From: Rana temporaria | Taxonomy: Eukaryota > Chordata > Amphibia > Anura > Ranidae | Reading direction: 5' to 3' | Length of the DNA: 64,000 nt | Assembly: GCF_905171775.1 (NCBI RefSeq) | Contig: NC_053499.1 | Span: 137,996,422-138,060,421 of the forward strand | Shown here: positions 1-10,538 of the stretch, piece after piece | Layout of the letters: every line of letters begins with the position of its first letter | Numbering within the stretch: position 1 is the first letter of the stretch | Position numbers and translations under genes: made by a program | Notes under the pieces: generated by a model | The model's input: the letters and a program-made list of their open reading frames with translations, nothing else | Databases searched by the model: none | What the model was told of the DNA's origin: nothing

Positions 1-738
1 TTTTGTTCCTGTTTTTTTTTGTTTGCTCTTGTTTTTATATATCAGCATATTACCTCAAGGATTGAAGGCTTTCCCTCTTGTTATTCATATTTTTATGTTT
101 ATTTTTTTTGTATCTTTTTTTTTGTAGCTGGCCTTTTGACTATCATCTTGGCATTTCTTTAGATTCCTGAGCACAATGGTATACAAGGTACACCTCCAGT
201 TAATGCTGTTAGCGGAGGCATTTCATAGATTTTAACAACAAATGTATATTCGTGTTCCCCTGTGTTTACTAGGTTTAGCTAAAGATCACTGACCTTTCAA
301 TAATTGTGTTTTTCTACCTCTTTCAATGCATCAGTGATTCAGCATCGGAGAAAAAAAATAAAATTATATCAAAAAGAAAAAATGTACCATTACTTCTATT
401 ATACTTCTCTTTTGGTTACTTCTCCTGTCAAGATATATTATATTACCTAACAAAATAGCTATGTGTTAAAATTTTCCTAAGGCCAAGTGCACATTTGGGC
501 TGATAACTTAACCAAGGAAAGAATGTCCACTTAATAAAATAAAGACAAATTCAATTTAAACACTCAACTGCCTGCAGAGGAACTTACAAAAAATAAAAAT
601 AAATAAATAAAATAAATAGATAACATTATTTTGTTCTCTGTACTCCAGGCGAATAGCTAAACAAGCGAACAAAATAATTATATGGGATCTGTTTTACCTG
701 CCAAAGGGTTCTTATCTCTGTCCATCCAGTCCTGAGAC
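1..738. other. Unique AT-rich intron, no recognisable gene
   Basis: T-rich and A-rich sequence with short homopolymers and no splice-flanked open frame on either strand. It lies 3' of the cadherin exon in the direction of that gene, so it should be intron. I see no repeat family here that I recognise. Confidence 0.6.
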
Positions 739-742
739 TTAA

Positions 743-1130
743 AGGGGTTGTAAAGGAATTTTTTTTTCTTCCCTAAATAGCTTCCTTTGATATGTGATTC
801 TGCTCTTCCAGGTAGGGGGCACATGTGTGCACCACTTCTGCTGTGATTAGACACAGCAGAAGCTGATCAAAGGGTTCCGGCCAATGGGTGTCTGCCGACC
901 CCTGCTTATCGTCAAGAAGAATAGTTGGGTGGAGTTCTGCCTATGTAGCAAGGCAGAGCTCCACCCTGACAGGGATTTTCTTTCCCTGCAATGGAGTACT
1001 CCATTCTCCATGGGTACTGCATTGTATGCACCCCTGGATTACATTTGTTTGTAATTTTAAAAAAATATGTTTTTTAATTCATAGAAAGTATCAAAAAAAT
1101 CTAAAACACTTTCTAGGAAGTAAGGTGTAT
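743..1130 (+). mobile_element. TTAA-flanked MITE, left end, right end unclear
   Basis: A TTAA at 739-742 is followed by AGGGGTTGTAAAGG, the same terminus seen at 30675 and 54318. The interior holds a hairpin with arms 928-942 and 952-966 (GGGTGGAGTTCTGCC against GGCAGAGCTCCACCC). The right terminus is not recognisable, so the end is approximate. The family is inferred to be piggyBac-like from the TTAA target seen in sister copies. Confidence 0.55.
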
Positions 1131-1172
1131 ATTAAAAGTGAAGGAGTGGATATTACTGCGCCACCATGAAAT

Positions 1173-1187
1173 GGGGGGGGGGGGGGG
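1173..1187 (+). repeat. Poly-G run of 15
   Basis: Uninterrupted G homopolymer directly before the sequence that leads into the large foldback. Such runs are unstable and prone to assembly or sequencing length error. Confidence 0.9.
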
Positions 1188-1189
1188 AT

Positions 1190-2151
1190 ACAGCTGTGGC
1201 ACTAAAAGGTGTATCACACCATAAGATAACGACAAAAAAGGAAGTAGTGCTGCGCTGTGAATGGGGGATGGGAAAGGCGTGTGGAGGAAGTAAAAGGTGG
1301 TCTATCTGTGGTTAAACCAATATAAACAAAATTTTCATCAAAAAAGGATCAGTGAACTGGCTGACAACGGTGTATCAATTCTAAGCATAAGTGCCAATAA
1401 AATAACTTCATTAACTCTTCTCAGTAGAGTGAAATAAGTAATAAAATGATGCAAATAAAGATGTACAATGTGCATAACATAAGTGGCTGGGGTAAGCTAA
1501 GCTAAAAAGTCCATGCAGCAGAGCTTAATGTTGTGATAAAAACGGAAAATTGAATGCTAATGAAAAAGTCCAAAATAAAATAAAGGTGCTGGTGTAGATC
1601 CCAAACATATAGCGTGAAAAAAAGGATGGATATCCAATGATCCCTTTAAGGTGAGTGAGGATGTCCCCTTACCTTACTGCTGTAAGGTAACAGCATATAG
1701 ATCCAAACCCACTTTCTGATCGTGTCTGTATGGGTTGTTATCCGAATGGACTGTAATCCAAAGAACAGCAGGTCCCTCTTGGTAGTCCAGTATCAGGATA
1801 GCCAATAACTCGCACCCAGAGGCATAAAACACCAATAGTGTGATACCGTTTAAAAAGTTTATTCAACAGAAAGATTATATACGGGTACTCACATAGCTTA
1901 GGATAAAATCAGGCATATAAAAAAGGGGGAAGTAGTTCGCCAACGTCACCTCCGGTACCTCTCGATGGACTCAAAAATTGAGTCCATCGAGAGGTACCGG
2001 AGGTGACGTTGGCGAACTACTTCCCCCTTTTTTATATGCCTGATTTTATCCTAAGCTATGTGAGTACCCGTATATAATCTTTCTGTTGAATAAACTTTTT
2101 AAACGGTATCACACTATTGGTGTTTTATGCCTCTGGGTGCGAGTTATTGGC
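1190..2151. mobile_element. Retroposon-like repeat ending in a 174 bp perfect inverted repeat
   Basis: From about 1190 the sequence reads as one dispersed-repeat-like unit. At 1801-1974 and 1978-2151 there are two arms of 174 bp that are exact reverse complements, separated by 3 nt. The right arm looks like a truncated inverted copy of the preceding sequence, an arrangement described for Penelope-like retroelements. That family assignment is inference: no reverse transcriptase is visible. The zero divergence between arms indicates a recent or gene-converted event. The left boundary is approximate. Confidence 0.6.
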
Positions 2152-2524
2152 AAGCAGTACAAGCAGTACATCTCTAGTTGCATGTACTATGAAGTAACTA
2201 TTATCAAATACCCCCAAAATAACAATAAGTCCAACTTCAGTTGTTTTCTAAACTCTTCCCAAAGGATGGCTACAGCGCAGTTCTCCAGTTCTGGGAGGGC
2301 GTCCATGGACATTCTCCCAAAACCGCTCTCACTCACTGCATGCCCCCTGAGGCAAGCACCCAGTGCGCTCTGCGATTGATGTGTCCTGTCACAGCATGGC
2401 TACCCATCACATTTGGCTACCCGCTGGAGTGCGAATGCGCGATGCCACCATACTGTATGCATTCCAACACTTTTACAAATGTGATATCAGTGTCTTGATT
2501 ATCAGTGAAGCCCCATCAGTGTTG

Positions 2525-2770
2525 TCTTGCAGTGCTTCCTATAAGTGCCTATCAATGCCATCTATCAGTGGCCATCAGTGCCACCTATCAATGCTGTCTA
2601 TCAGTGGCCATAAGTGCCACCTAGCAATGCTGTCTATCAGTGGCCATCAGTGCCACCTATCAATGCTGTCTATCAGTGGCCATCATTGTTACCTATTAGT
2701 GCCCATCAGTGCCGCATTTCAGTGCTGACTCATCAGTGCCCATAAGTGCAGCCTATCAGTGCCCGATAGT
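2525..2770. repeat. 36 bp minisatellite built from 12 bp subunits
   Basis: The motif TCTATCAGTGGCCAT recurs at 2561, 2597, 2633 and 2669, an exact 36 bp period. Within each unit ATCAGTGCC-type words recur about every 12 bp. The array continues in degenerate form to about 2770. Because 36 is a multiple of 3, the array keeps a frame open that reads like a protein but is only the repeat translated. Confidence 0.85.
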
Positions 2771-3072
2771 AATCGACAAAAACATTTAATAAGCAAGCGG
2801 CTAACTAATCCTATGTCCAGGTACCTGTAAATGCCTGCTATGGACACCATGAGTAGTCCACACCACACCAGATAGTTCCCTACAGTTTACAACATTATTT
2901 TGGTTATCAAAGACCAATAAGAAACAAAAAAAGTAACCTTTTCCTTATCTAGTAAGACTATCATTTTGTTTATTTCCACATTGAGCCTTAACAGAAACAT
3001 GAAAAAACAATTGAGAAGTTACCAATTCTCTTCAGTATGTGACAATTATGCTTCTGTCAGACAAATGACACA
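2771..3072. other. Unique intron
   Basis: No repeat terminus, open frame or splice-like exon recognised. Confidence 0.5.
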
Positions 3073-3372
3073 GGGGCAGATCCACATAGCGCGGCGCATT
3101 CTTCCGTCCGGCGTAGCGTATCTCTGATACGCTACGGCGCCGTAACTTACAGGTTTTTTTTTGTATCCTGAAAGAATTTCCGCCGTAAGTTACGGCGGCG
3201 TAGTGTAACTTAGTCGGTGTAAGAGCGCGCAATTCAAATGTATGTGATGGGGGCGTGTTTTATGTTAATACGTCTTGACCCGACGTAAATGACGTTTGAT
3301 ACGACGAGGCATTTTAAAAATTACGCGGCGTATCCATAGATACGCCGGCGTAATTCGTTTGTGGATCTGGCC
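3073..3372. mobile_element. Harbinger-like MITE, GGGCAGATCCACA termini
   Basis: The left end GGGGCAGATCCACA is matched by the right end TGTGGATCTGGCCC in inverted orientation. Internal short hairpins (GATACGCTACGGCGCC type) are CpG rich. It belongs with the longer relatives at 10789, 35735 and 37528. A clean target duplication is not evident. It ends about 180 bp from the cadherin exon donor. Confidence 0.75.
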
Positions 3373-3549
3373 CACAGTGTGTAATTCATTAGGTCTGCAG
3401 CCTCTTGTTACATGAGGCTGTGCCATGAAACCTCTCTGTTACACCCTTGTGTATATATGTCTACAAAGTTGATGAGGGCTCAGCGAGGTGATAAAATTAC
3501 ATACAATAATAATAATAATAGTTATATTTTCATATTAGTTTTTGCTTAC

Positions 3550-3669
3550 CTGTATGAGGATCTATAGAAAAATAAGGCTGCCCTTCCAAAATGCTGTAAA
3601 CCAGTTTAGCGCTGTTTCCATACACTGGGTCATCGGAGTCAGTGGCTGTTACCTTAGTGACAAATGTCC
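3550..3669 (-). CDS. cdh8: Type II classical cadherin, single 120 bp internal exon (EC1/EC2 junction)
   Basis: Read on the minus strand, an exon of 120 bp runs from 3669 to 3550. It is preceded by a pyrimidine-rich tract ending in TTCTTACCAG and followed by the donor GTAAGC. It enters and leaves in phase 1: a split glycine codon, 39 whole codons, then one base of the next glycine. The translation contains TATDSDDPVYGNSAKL and YSILEGQPYFSIDP, the start of extracellular cadherin repeat 2 in type II classical cadherins, with the DxDDPxYGNS calcium-site and strand signature. Type II cadherins are calcium-dependent homophilic adhesion proteins of the plasma membrane that bind beta- and p120-catenin inside the cell. 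From memory, DDPVYGNSAKLVYSILEGQ with FSI fits CDH8 best and CDH11 next; the paralogue call is tentative (about 0.5), the family call is strong. Neighbouring exons (about 295 bp upstream, 168 bp downstream in the family) are not in this window, so the 5' intron exceeds 60 kb. Confidence 0.93.
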
Positions 3670-4107
3670 CTGGTAAGAAAAAGAAAGATAAAATGTTCAA
3701 ATTCTTACATTACAACATATAGATGGCATGCATATATAGCTGTATTGATTGTCCATTACCAATGATATGCCATTGCACACAGCACACTGTAAGTTATAGT
3801 TGCATGGGGTTGAAATAGGATAAATCCATAATATTCACCATTAGTCAAGGTAAAAAAAAAATGCTGTAATAAACAAAATACTTATAGTATGAGTGCTAAA
3901 GTACCTGTTATACCTGTTATATTTAATACATACATAGTAATCCATTTATAAAAATGTTCTCCATTTTTATTTATACCAGAACTAAAGTTTTTAATTTCAA
4001 GATAAAAATGGTACATGCACATACACTTGCAAAACAATATGTCTTATGTGGCGTTTTATCTACTGTATAACTACTTGGTTTCAGATTTTCTGGCTGAACA
4101 GTCCTAA
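3670..4107. other. Intron flanking the cadherin exon
   Basis: The minus-strand pyrimidine tract and AG acceptor occupy about 3670-3690. The remainder is AT-rich unique intron up to the TAA target at 4105-4107. Confidence 0.7.
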
Positions 4108-4573
4108 GAGCCGATTCACACTGGGGCGACTTGGGATCCGACTTGAAGTCGCCTCAAGTCGTCCCAAGTTGCGCTGTCGAGAAAAACAATGCAAGTGAAT
4201 GGGAGCGGTGTTAATACACACGACTCGAGTCGCTCCGACTTCAAAAGAAGCTCCTGTACTACTTCAATCCGACTTGTAGGTGATTTGTACCCATTGATTT
4301 CAATGGAAGTCGCCTCCAAGTCTGATCACTGTCTTAACTGAAGCGACTTTCCAGGAAGATAACATACATTTCTCAGGCAAACCTCTCCCTTCCCCTCCCT
4401 CCCCTAGAGCTGATTGTAGTTTGATTGGCCACTGGAAAGTCTCCTGTCACGGAGACGACTTCAAGTCGTGTTGTAAATCACCCCAGATCGCCCTGTGGTT
4501 CATGCTCAAGTCATGTTGGAGTCGCCTCTGAAAGTCGCGCTGGAAGTCGTGTCGCCCTAGTGTGAACCGACTC
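4108..4573. mobile_element. Palindromic MITE, TAA target, GAGYCGRTTCACACT termini
   Basis: TAA at 4105-4107 is repeated at 4574-4576. The left terminus GAGCCGATTCACACTGGGG matches the right terminus GTGAACCGACTC inverted. The interior repeats AAGTCG/CGACTT words in both directions. The 3 bp TAA duplication fits PIF/Harbinger-type non-autonomous elements. Confidence 0.85.
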
Positions 4574-4587
4574 TAAAGGTCTTAGGC

Positions 4588-4723
4588 CAGTGATGGTGAA
4601 CCTTGGCACCCAAGATGTTTTGGAACTACATTTCCCATGATGCTCAAGGACACTGCAGAGTGGATGAACATCATGGGAAATGTAGTTCAAAAACATCTGG
4701 GGTGCCAAGGTTCGCCATCACTT
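4588..4723. mobile_element. hAT-type foldback MITE with 8 bp target duplication
   Basis: The left end CAGTGATGGTGAACCTTGG pairs with the right end CCAAGGTTCGCCATCACTT, and most of the 136 bp folds on itself around a centre near 4655. The flanks TCTTAGGC (4580-4587) and TCCTAGGC (4724-4731) agree at 7 of 8 bases, the 8 bp duplication expected of hAT elements. It was inserted just beside the preceding TAA-type MITE. Confidence 0.9.
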
Positions 4724-4739
4724 TCCTAGGCTTTCCAAA

Positions 4740-5390
4740 CCTCCCTCTAAAGTGGGTCGAAGATAGGTCCTTTTTGTTGATCAGCCAGCTGAATTTATTC
4801 CCCCACACAAGCGAGGTGGATGGAGGAAACCTCCCTGCTGCACTATTTTATTCTGACAGCAGGACTTCCCTAATATGCACTTGATCAACAAAAAAAATTA
4901 GCAACATCCTACTTGACAAAGGTTGATCGTTAGATCGACTTCTGTTGAGTGGAAGCAGCAATAGATGGATCAAAACTCAGCTGATCCCTGTTAAACCAGC
5001 TGAATTTTGATCATCAATGGGCAGTTTTAGTATGTTATAATGCTCCTATATTTGTGTAAGGGGCAATGACCATCACTGCACAGAACAATGTGGCTGGCAA
5101 GTGGTAACTCCAGTGAACCCATTTCACTTTTTGATCTGGCGAAACAGCTACGTATGACATTACTGCCATAACAGGGGGGTGTTGTCCTTTCTTATTAAGG
5201 TAGCACCTTTTACAGAAGTAGGCCAGTCCTTTATAAGACCATAATGAACTATAACCCTCAACTCTCCCGAGTCTCCTCTGAAGTTGATTTCAGGTGCCTA
5301 CTTCATCTCAGCTTGTCCCAAGTCTCAGCAGCACACCAAACAAATGAAGGAATGCAATTCCATAATCAACTTTATTGAGCAAAAAGTTCA
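4740..5390. other. Intron, includes diverged foldback words
   Basis: Unassigned. Between 4770 and 5030 TGATCA-containing and CAGCTGAATTT words recur in opposite orientations (TTGTTGATCA against TGATCAACAA), suggesting an old degraded inverted-repeat element. No coding sequence recognised. Confidence 0.45.
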
Positions 5391-5396
5391 TACTAA

Positions 5397-5498
5397 TGCT
5401 GCGTGTAGACGGTCGGAATTTCCAACAACAAATGTGAACCGATGAAAACGGTCCGTCGGACCATTCTCATCGGATGGATCGACCGTGTGTACGCGGCC
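5397..5498. mobile_element. Short (102 bp) TAA-flanked MITE
   Basis: TAA at 5394-5396 and 5499-5501. Left end TGCTGCGTGTAGACGGTCGG, right end CGACCGTGTGTACGCGGCC. It combines the left terminus type of the 52627 family with the right-end hairpin of the 29254 family, so it looks like an internally deleted or recombinant derivative. Confidence 0.75.
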
Positions 5499-5662
5499 TA
5501 AGACTTTGTGTGTATTCCTTACTGCCCTTAATGATATAATAAAGATGGACTTAGAAAGTTTTACCTAGTGCACAGCGCTATATATCCGTATTGTGGTAGA
5601 GATAGGCCTGGAAGTGCACAAGTTAATTGCCAAGCTTTTCATACCTAGGATACGGTACTTAA

Positions 5663-6140
5663 AGCGGTTCTCCACCCTAAAGTGGAGTCCCGCTGATCGG
5701 AACCCTCCCCCCCTTCGGTGTCACATTTGACACCTTTCAGGGGGGAGGGGGGTGCAGATACCTGTCTAAAGACAGGTATTTGCACCCACTTCCGGCCCGG
5801 CATTCACGGGCAAAAGACAGGCATTCCGTCACATCCCGTCACCCCCCCCCCCCCGTTGTGTGCTGGGAACACTCGGCTCCCAGCACACAGTGGGAGCCAA
5901 TCGGCTGGCGCGACTCGCGCATGCGCCGTAGGGAACCGGGCAGTGAAGCCGCAGCGCTTCACTTCCTGGTTCCCTCAGCGTGGATGGCGGGGGGAGCAGT
6001 AGAGAGACGAGCGATCGCTCGTCCTCTGCTGCGATCGGCGCTGGACTCCAGGACAGGTAAGTGTCCTAATATTAAAAGTCAGCAGCTGCAGTATTTGTAG
6101 CTGCTGGCTTTTAATATTTTTTTCCCATGGCACATCCGCT
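5663..6140 (+). mobile_element. TTAA-flanked MITE, AGCGG termini
   Basis: Perfect TTAA at 5659-5662 and 6141-6144. Left end AGCGGTTCTCCACCC, right end CATCCGCT. A hairpin near the right end pairs AAAAGTCAGCAGCTGCAG with CTGCTGGCTTTTAATA. The central part is GC- and CpG-rich with a run of C near 5842-5854. Inferred piggyBac-like because of the TTAA duplication. Confidence 0.87.
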
Positions 6141-6241
6141 TTAAGGTGCCTAATGAGGATATGTGCTTATCTTATGTATTGTATGCCTCTAAAAGTCACA
6201 GAAACACAAACAGTACTAGAGTCAGTCTAAACATAAAAACT

Positions 6242-6355
6242 AGACATGTGCACACTGAAATATTTTGTTTCGGAATTTCAATTTCATCAGAAAAATAAAT
6301 ATATTTTGTTACTCCCGAAATGAGTTTTTATTTATTTTGTTTCATTATAAAATGC
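6242..6355 (+). mobile_element. hAT element left-end fragment (TAGACATGTGCA)
   Basis: The first about 110 bp match the inverted right end of the full copy at 41380-42103, including ATATTTTGTTTCGGAATTTC. The rest of the element is missing and the sequence changes to a TTAA-element fragment. Confidence 0.75.
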
Positions 6356-6556
6356 ATTTTTTTGTTCATAGGGCAAAAAATAATAACCACAGATACCAAA
6401 TACCACCAAAAGAAAGCTCTATTTGTGGGTAAAAAAAGATATCAATTTTGTTAGGGTACAATGTCTCACAACCGCACAATTGTGAGTTAAAGCGACGCAG
6501 TGCGGCAAAAAATGGCCTGGTCATTAAGGGAGAAAATCCTTCCGGGGCTGAAGTGA
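6356..6556 (-). mobile_element. Fragment of the TTAA CCACTTAAGCCCCGG family
   Basis: In reverse orientation this carries CACTTCAGCCCCGG, the CACTGCGTCGCTTTAA word and the ACAAATAGAGCTTTCTTTTG block shared with 12473, 18947, 32563 and 37168. Only the first about 200 bp of the family survive. Confidence 0.8.
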
Positions 6557-6946
6557 TTAGATTGTATGCAATCAGGCAGGCCCTTGCTCTGTATAGTTAA
6601 AGGTTAATATAAACAAAATGAATAAGAAATGTGTATAATGTACTGTATGGCCAGCTTTACAGTATATTTTACATTGTTGGAAGAAGACCTTATAAACCCC
6701 AATGTAGATAGTTCCCTGGAAACGGAAAACGAGCTTTGCAACAGTTGAAATCACTTCTGTCCAAGTAAGTATAGCAAATTACATCATGGAATACTTGCTT
6801 ACCACCACAATATAAGATATATTTTTAAAGGTGTAACATTACTATGTTGCAAATATAATTAGCAATACCACGTGTTAAGGGAGATCTGGTGTTATATTCT
6901 CTTTTAATGCCAGGAATTAATCTATTTCCTTTACTGACAAGTCTAC
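6557..6946. other. Unique intron
   Basis: AT-rich, no recognised feature. Confidence 0.5.
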
Positions 6947-6950
6947 TTAA

Positions 6951-7504
6951 CTACTTTAGACCCGGGCCATAGTCAAAAGACGGCCTCCAGGTGACTCTAT
7001 AAATCCGGGAGGCCGTCTTTTGATGTCCTTGCGTCCTCCGGCCACCCGGCGCGTCCCCGAGATGCCGAGATGTCTGCCGGGTACCCGTGATCGGCAATGA
7101 CAGACCAGGTACGTGGAGCTCTGTGTGTAAACACAGAACTCCACGTCCTGTCAGGGAGAGGAAACAGATGCTGTGTCCCTTGTACATAGGGACATAGGGA
7201 CACAGCATCGGTCACCTCCCCTCGCAGTAAGAATCACTCCCAGGATACACATTTAACACCTTCCTCGCCCCCTAGTGTTAACCCCTTCCCTGCCAGTCAC
7301 AGTTATACAGTAATCAATGCATTTTTATAGCACTGTTCGCTGTATTAATGTGAATGGTCCCAAAAATGTGTCAAAAGTGTCCGCCGCAATATCGCAGTCC
7401 TGCCAAAATTCGTAGATCGCCGTATTACTAGTAAAAAAATAAAATAAAATAAAATGTCAGAATTCTAACCCCTATTTTGCGCACTATAACTTTTGTGCAA
7501 ACCA
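6951..7504 (-). mobile_element. TTAA element, minus orientation, truncated by or at a second element
   Basis: TTAA at 6947-6950 precedes CTACTTTAGACCCGGG, the inverted right terminus of the copy at 12473-13357. Two internal hairpins are kept: GTGGAGCTCTGTGTGTAAACACAG at about 7110-7145 and GATGCTGTGTCCC/GGGACACAGCATC at about 7168-7209. The homology stops at GGTTTGCAC read on the minus strand, where the 7505-8045 element begins. Confidence 0.88.
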
Positions 7505-8045
7505 AATGGGGCGTGTACCATTTAAATTAGGCGCACTCCCACGCCGGACGTACTGCGCATGCTCCGTTTTGAAATTCCCGATGTGCTTTGCGCGAAGTGA
7601 CGTAATTTTTTTGAATGGCGACGTGCGTAACGTACTTTTGTATTCCCCGACGTCTTACGCAAAAAAAAAATTTAAATTCGACACGGGAACGACGGCCATA
7701 CTTTAACATGGCTTGTCTAAAGTTATACCATGTAAAAACAGGCTGAACTTTGCGACAGGAAAAAATGACTAGCGACGACGTAACGAACACGAAAACCTTC
7801 GTGGATCGCCGTAAAAGCTCATTTGCATACCCGACGCAGGAAAACTACGCGAACTCCACCCAGCGGCGGCCGAAGTATTGCAGCCTAAGATCCGAAGGCG
7901 TACGAAGCCGTAAGCCTTTTGGATCTTAGCCAAAAGATGTTGTATCTTGTTTGTGAATCACAAATTAAGATACGACGCAGCAAATTTGAAAATACGCCGG
8001 AGTATCAGTAGATACTCCGGTGTATCTCGTCTATGAATCTGGCCC
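7505..8045 (-). mobile_element. Harbinger-like GGGCCAGATTCA element, one end lost
   Basis: The right boundary ends TGAATCTGGCCC, the inverted terminus of the 35735 family, preceded by the typical terminal hairpin GGAGTATCAGTAGATACTCC. The core words GCGCATGCTCC and CATTTAAATTAGGCGC also match that family. The other terminus is missing at the join with the TTAA element. Confidence 0.82.
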
Positions 8046-9098
8046 ATAGTTATTTGGATGTATCATGTATCATATATCATATTCTCATGTGAATATTAAT
8101 ATTATATTAAAAACAACAACCAAACACTCAACATTTTTGCAATCACCTCTCGGTCATTCTACAATTTAATTTTTAAGTCTTCAATTATATATGAATCTTT
8201 TTCACCATCATACCAAAATAAGAAATGCAGTAAATAGAGTGATTGGTACCTATATTGACATAAATCAATAAATTGTAATAATATAGAATATTTTTTTTTA
8301 TGGCATTTCAAGCAACTAATTACACTCAGGACATAAAAAAAATCCAATAATAATAACTTGTTATTAAAGTATATATTGACTTGAGTAAACCTGGCCCTTC
8401 AAAAGGGAGTATTCATCTTAACTGCTACCATGGGTAAAGGTTTATCAATTTTTTGAAAGATGTAAGGACTATTTTATTACAATTATTGATCATGAATAAA
8501 CCTTTCCATAGATGTAAAGGCAAGGTTTTATTAAGCTTTTATTGATTGGACTAAGGAGCACCGCTTTTCTTTAAATGATTATTAACATTAAGCAGATCAA
8601 CAGATGTCAGATGTATGTTATGTTTTGAAATACATGCTGTGAACGTTTTTTATCTTGGAAATCTCAAATGACAGTTTACCAGGTAGTATTGCTTTATAAA
8701 AGCATCAGATATGGTCCTTTCAACTTAAGTAGATCAGTAAGTAAAAGGGAAAATCTAAAGGTAAATCATAAGCATTTGATGTCACTTGTATTTTGTATTG
8801 ATTCAAGTTTAGAATATATATATATACAGTATATATGGCAAAAAATTGATCTTCATTTTGAAAATCCATCTTCATGTACAAGTAATAGATCCAACAAGCA
8901 ACTGTACAATTTCACGCAAAACTCTGCTCTTTCTCAAGCCATGGCTTCCAACTCACTTTTTGACTATGGGGCAGTAAGTAAGGGTAAATCTCCCCAATGG
9001 GACACATATGGCAAAAAAAAGAATAACAAGAGTTATAACCTTCCCTTACTCTATTCAGAATGAAAAAAGTTTTGCCCTTACTTTATGCAAACTTTTTA
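8046..9098. other. Unique AT-rich intron
   Basis: No exon, transposon terminus or RNA gene recognised. Scattered open frames are short and lack splice context. Confidence 0.55.
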
Positions 9099-9102
9099 TT
9101 AA

Positions 9103-9225
9103 AGTGGAATTCCAGGCAAAAATGATAAGATCCCTTCTATTTCTATTATTAGTGACACAACATTTTGCACTGTCCACATTTTAGTTTTTTAAATGGCTTA
9201 TTATTATTATTATTATTATCTCTCC
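9103..9225 (+). mobile_element. TTAA-family left-end fragment plus (TTA)n
   Basis: TTAA at 9099-9102 followed by AGTGGAATTCCAGGC, a left terminus resembling the AGTGG group. It loses similarity within 100 bp and is followed by a (TTA) run near 9199-9220. Confidence 0.55.
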
Positions 9226-9420
9226 AGCCATTCGGAAGCCCTCCTTTTTCAGACTGTCAATGATTGATTAGTGCAGCCAAATGTGGCTACTCGCTGATAT
9301 TGTTATTCTTAGATATACTGTAATTTAATGATAAATGTAACTTCTAATTTAAAAAAAAATAACAATGTTGCTGTATTTTATACCATATCAGAAATGTATA
9401 CTTGTAAAGTTATCAATAGA

Positions 9421-9530
9421 TCTTCTCCACTCCTCCTTCTCCTCATCCTCCTCTCCTCTCCTCCTCCTCTCCTGTCCCTCTCCTCTCTTCTCCTCATCCT
9501 CTTTTCCTTTCCTCTCCTTTCTTACAATTT
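9421..9530 (+). repeat. Polypyrimidine tract, about 110 bp
   Basis: Almost pure C/T made of CTCCTCCT, CTCTCCTC and TCCTTTCC words with few interruptions. A homopurine-homopyrimidine tract of this length can in principle adopt triplex (H-DNA) form; that is general knowledge, not shown here. Confidence 0.85.
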
Positions 9531-9550
9531 ACAAATTTATGTGTGCAGTC

Positions 9551-9905
9551 TAGGGTGACCACGTGTCCCGGATTGCCCGGGACAGTCCCGCATTTTGCGG
9601 GTCTGTCCCGGGTGCCTTTATTCCAGGACAATACAGTGTCCCGGAATTAAACTGACACAGCCACCTCCCTGGGCCGATCTGATGCCCCCTAAAAAGGCCA
9701 CCACATCACCACTTTACTTACTGACAGTACTTCTCCTGGCTGGGAATGTCTGGAGGAGCACAATGCCCGCTCCCTGCTTGTGATTAGAGAAATCATAAAT
9801 CCTGCCTCTTGTGTCCAATCACTATGCTGTGATTCGTTGGAGCACAAGCTGATTTTTGGGAAGGAGGGTGTCCCTGAATGGTAGTTTGGAAATGTGGTCA
9901 CCCTA
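9551..9905. mobile_element. hAT-type element (TAGGGTGACCAC) with perfect 8 bp target duplication
   Basis: The left end TAGGGTGACCACGTGTCC pairs with the right end GTGGTCACCCTA. The flanks are identical 8 bp direct repeats, GTGCAGTC at 9543-9550 and 9906-9913. The 355 bp interior carries GTCCCGG/CCGGGAC inverted words and no transposase, so it is non-autonomous. The perfect duplication makes this one of the best-supported insertions in the window. Confidence 0.95.
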
Positions 9906-9954
9906 GTGCAGTCAGAACATCATACTGTGAAACATTCATATTGTGGCACCATCC

Positions 9955-10482
9955 CAAAAATGTATGGAAAGACAGGTGAAGCAGGGAAAAGGGAGAAGGG
10001 TGGAACCCCAACACGGGGAGTGGAAAACAGCGACTCCCCTCTCTACCGCCAAAAAATTAAGGGATTTAAATGTGCAAAACAATGGGGAGGCAAAACCGCA
10101 AAAAAAAAAAAAACTTAATACAAACTGATTTTATTATTAAATTACTGAAAATGATCGTATCATCATTAGAAAATCAGCAAGATAAACTGGTAGCATTAAA
10201 TAGGTAGCATTAGTGAAACACCAAGCACTGTACAAAATAAGCGCATCGAACCGACAAGATTCGCAACAAATTGCTTTCTCATGGTTCACGCGTGATGATG
10301 GCCAACTGAAATATATGAAAGACACTAAACACACATAAACATATTAAATACATACATCACACAATATATACAAACAATTCTCACCCTTTTTCCTTTTTTC
10401 AATACGCTAATTTGTACAGTGCTTGGTGTTTTACTAATGCTACCTATTTGATGTTTTTCAGTTTATCTTTATTTATTATTAA

Positions 10483-10538
<56 letters not shown>

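Noticed and set aside
2363..2728. 121-codon frame with repeated SISGH
   Set aside because: Translation of the 36 bp minisatellite.
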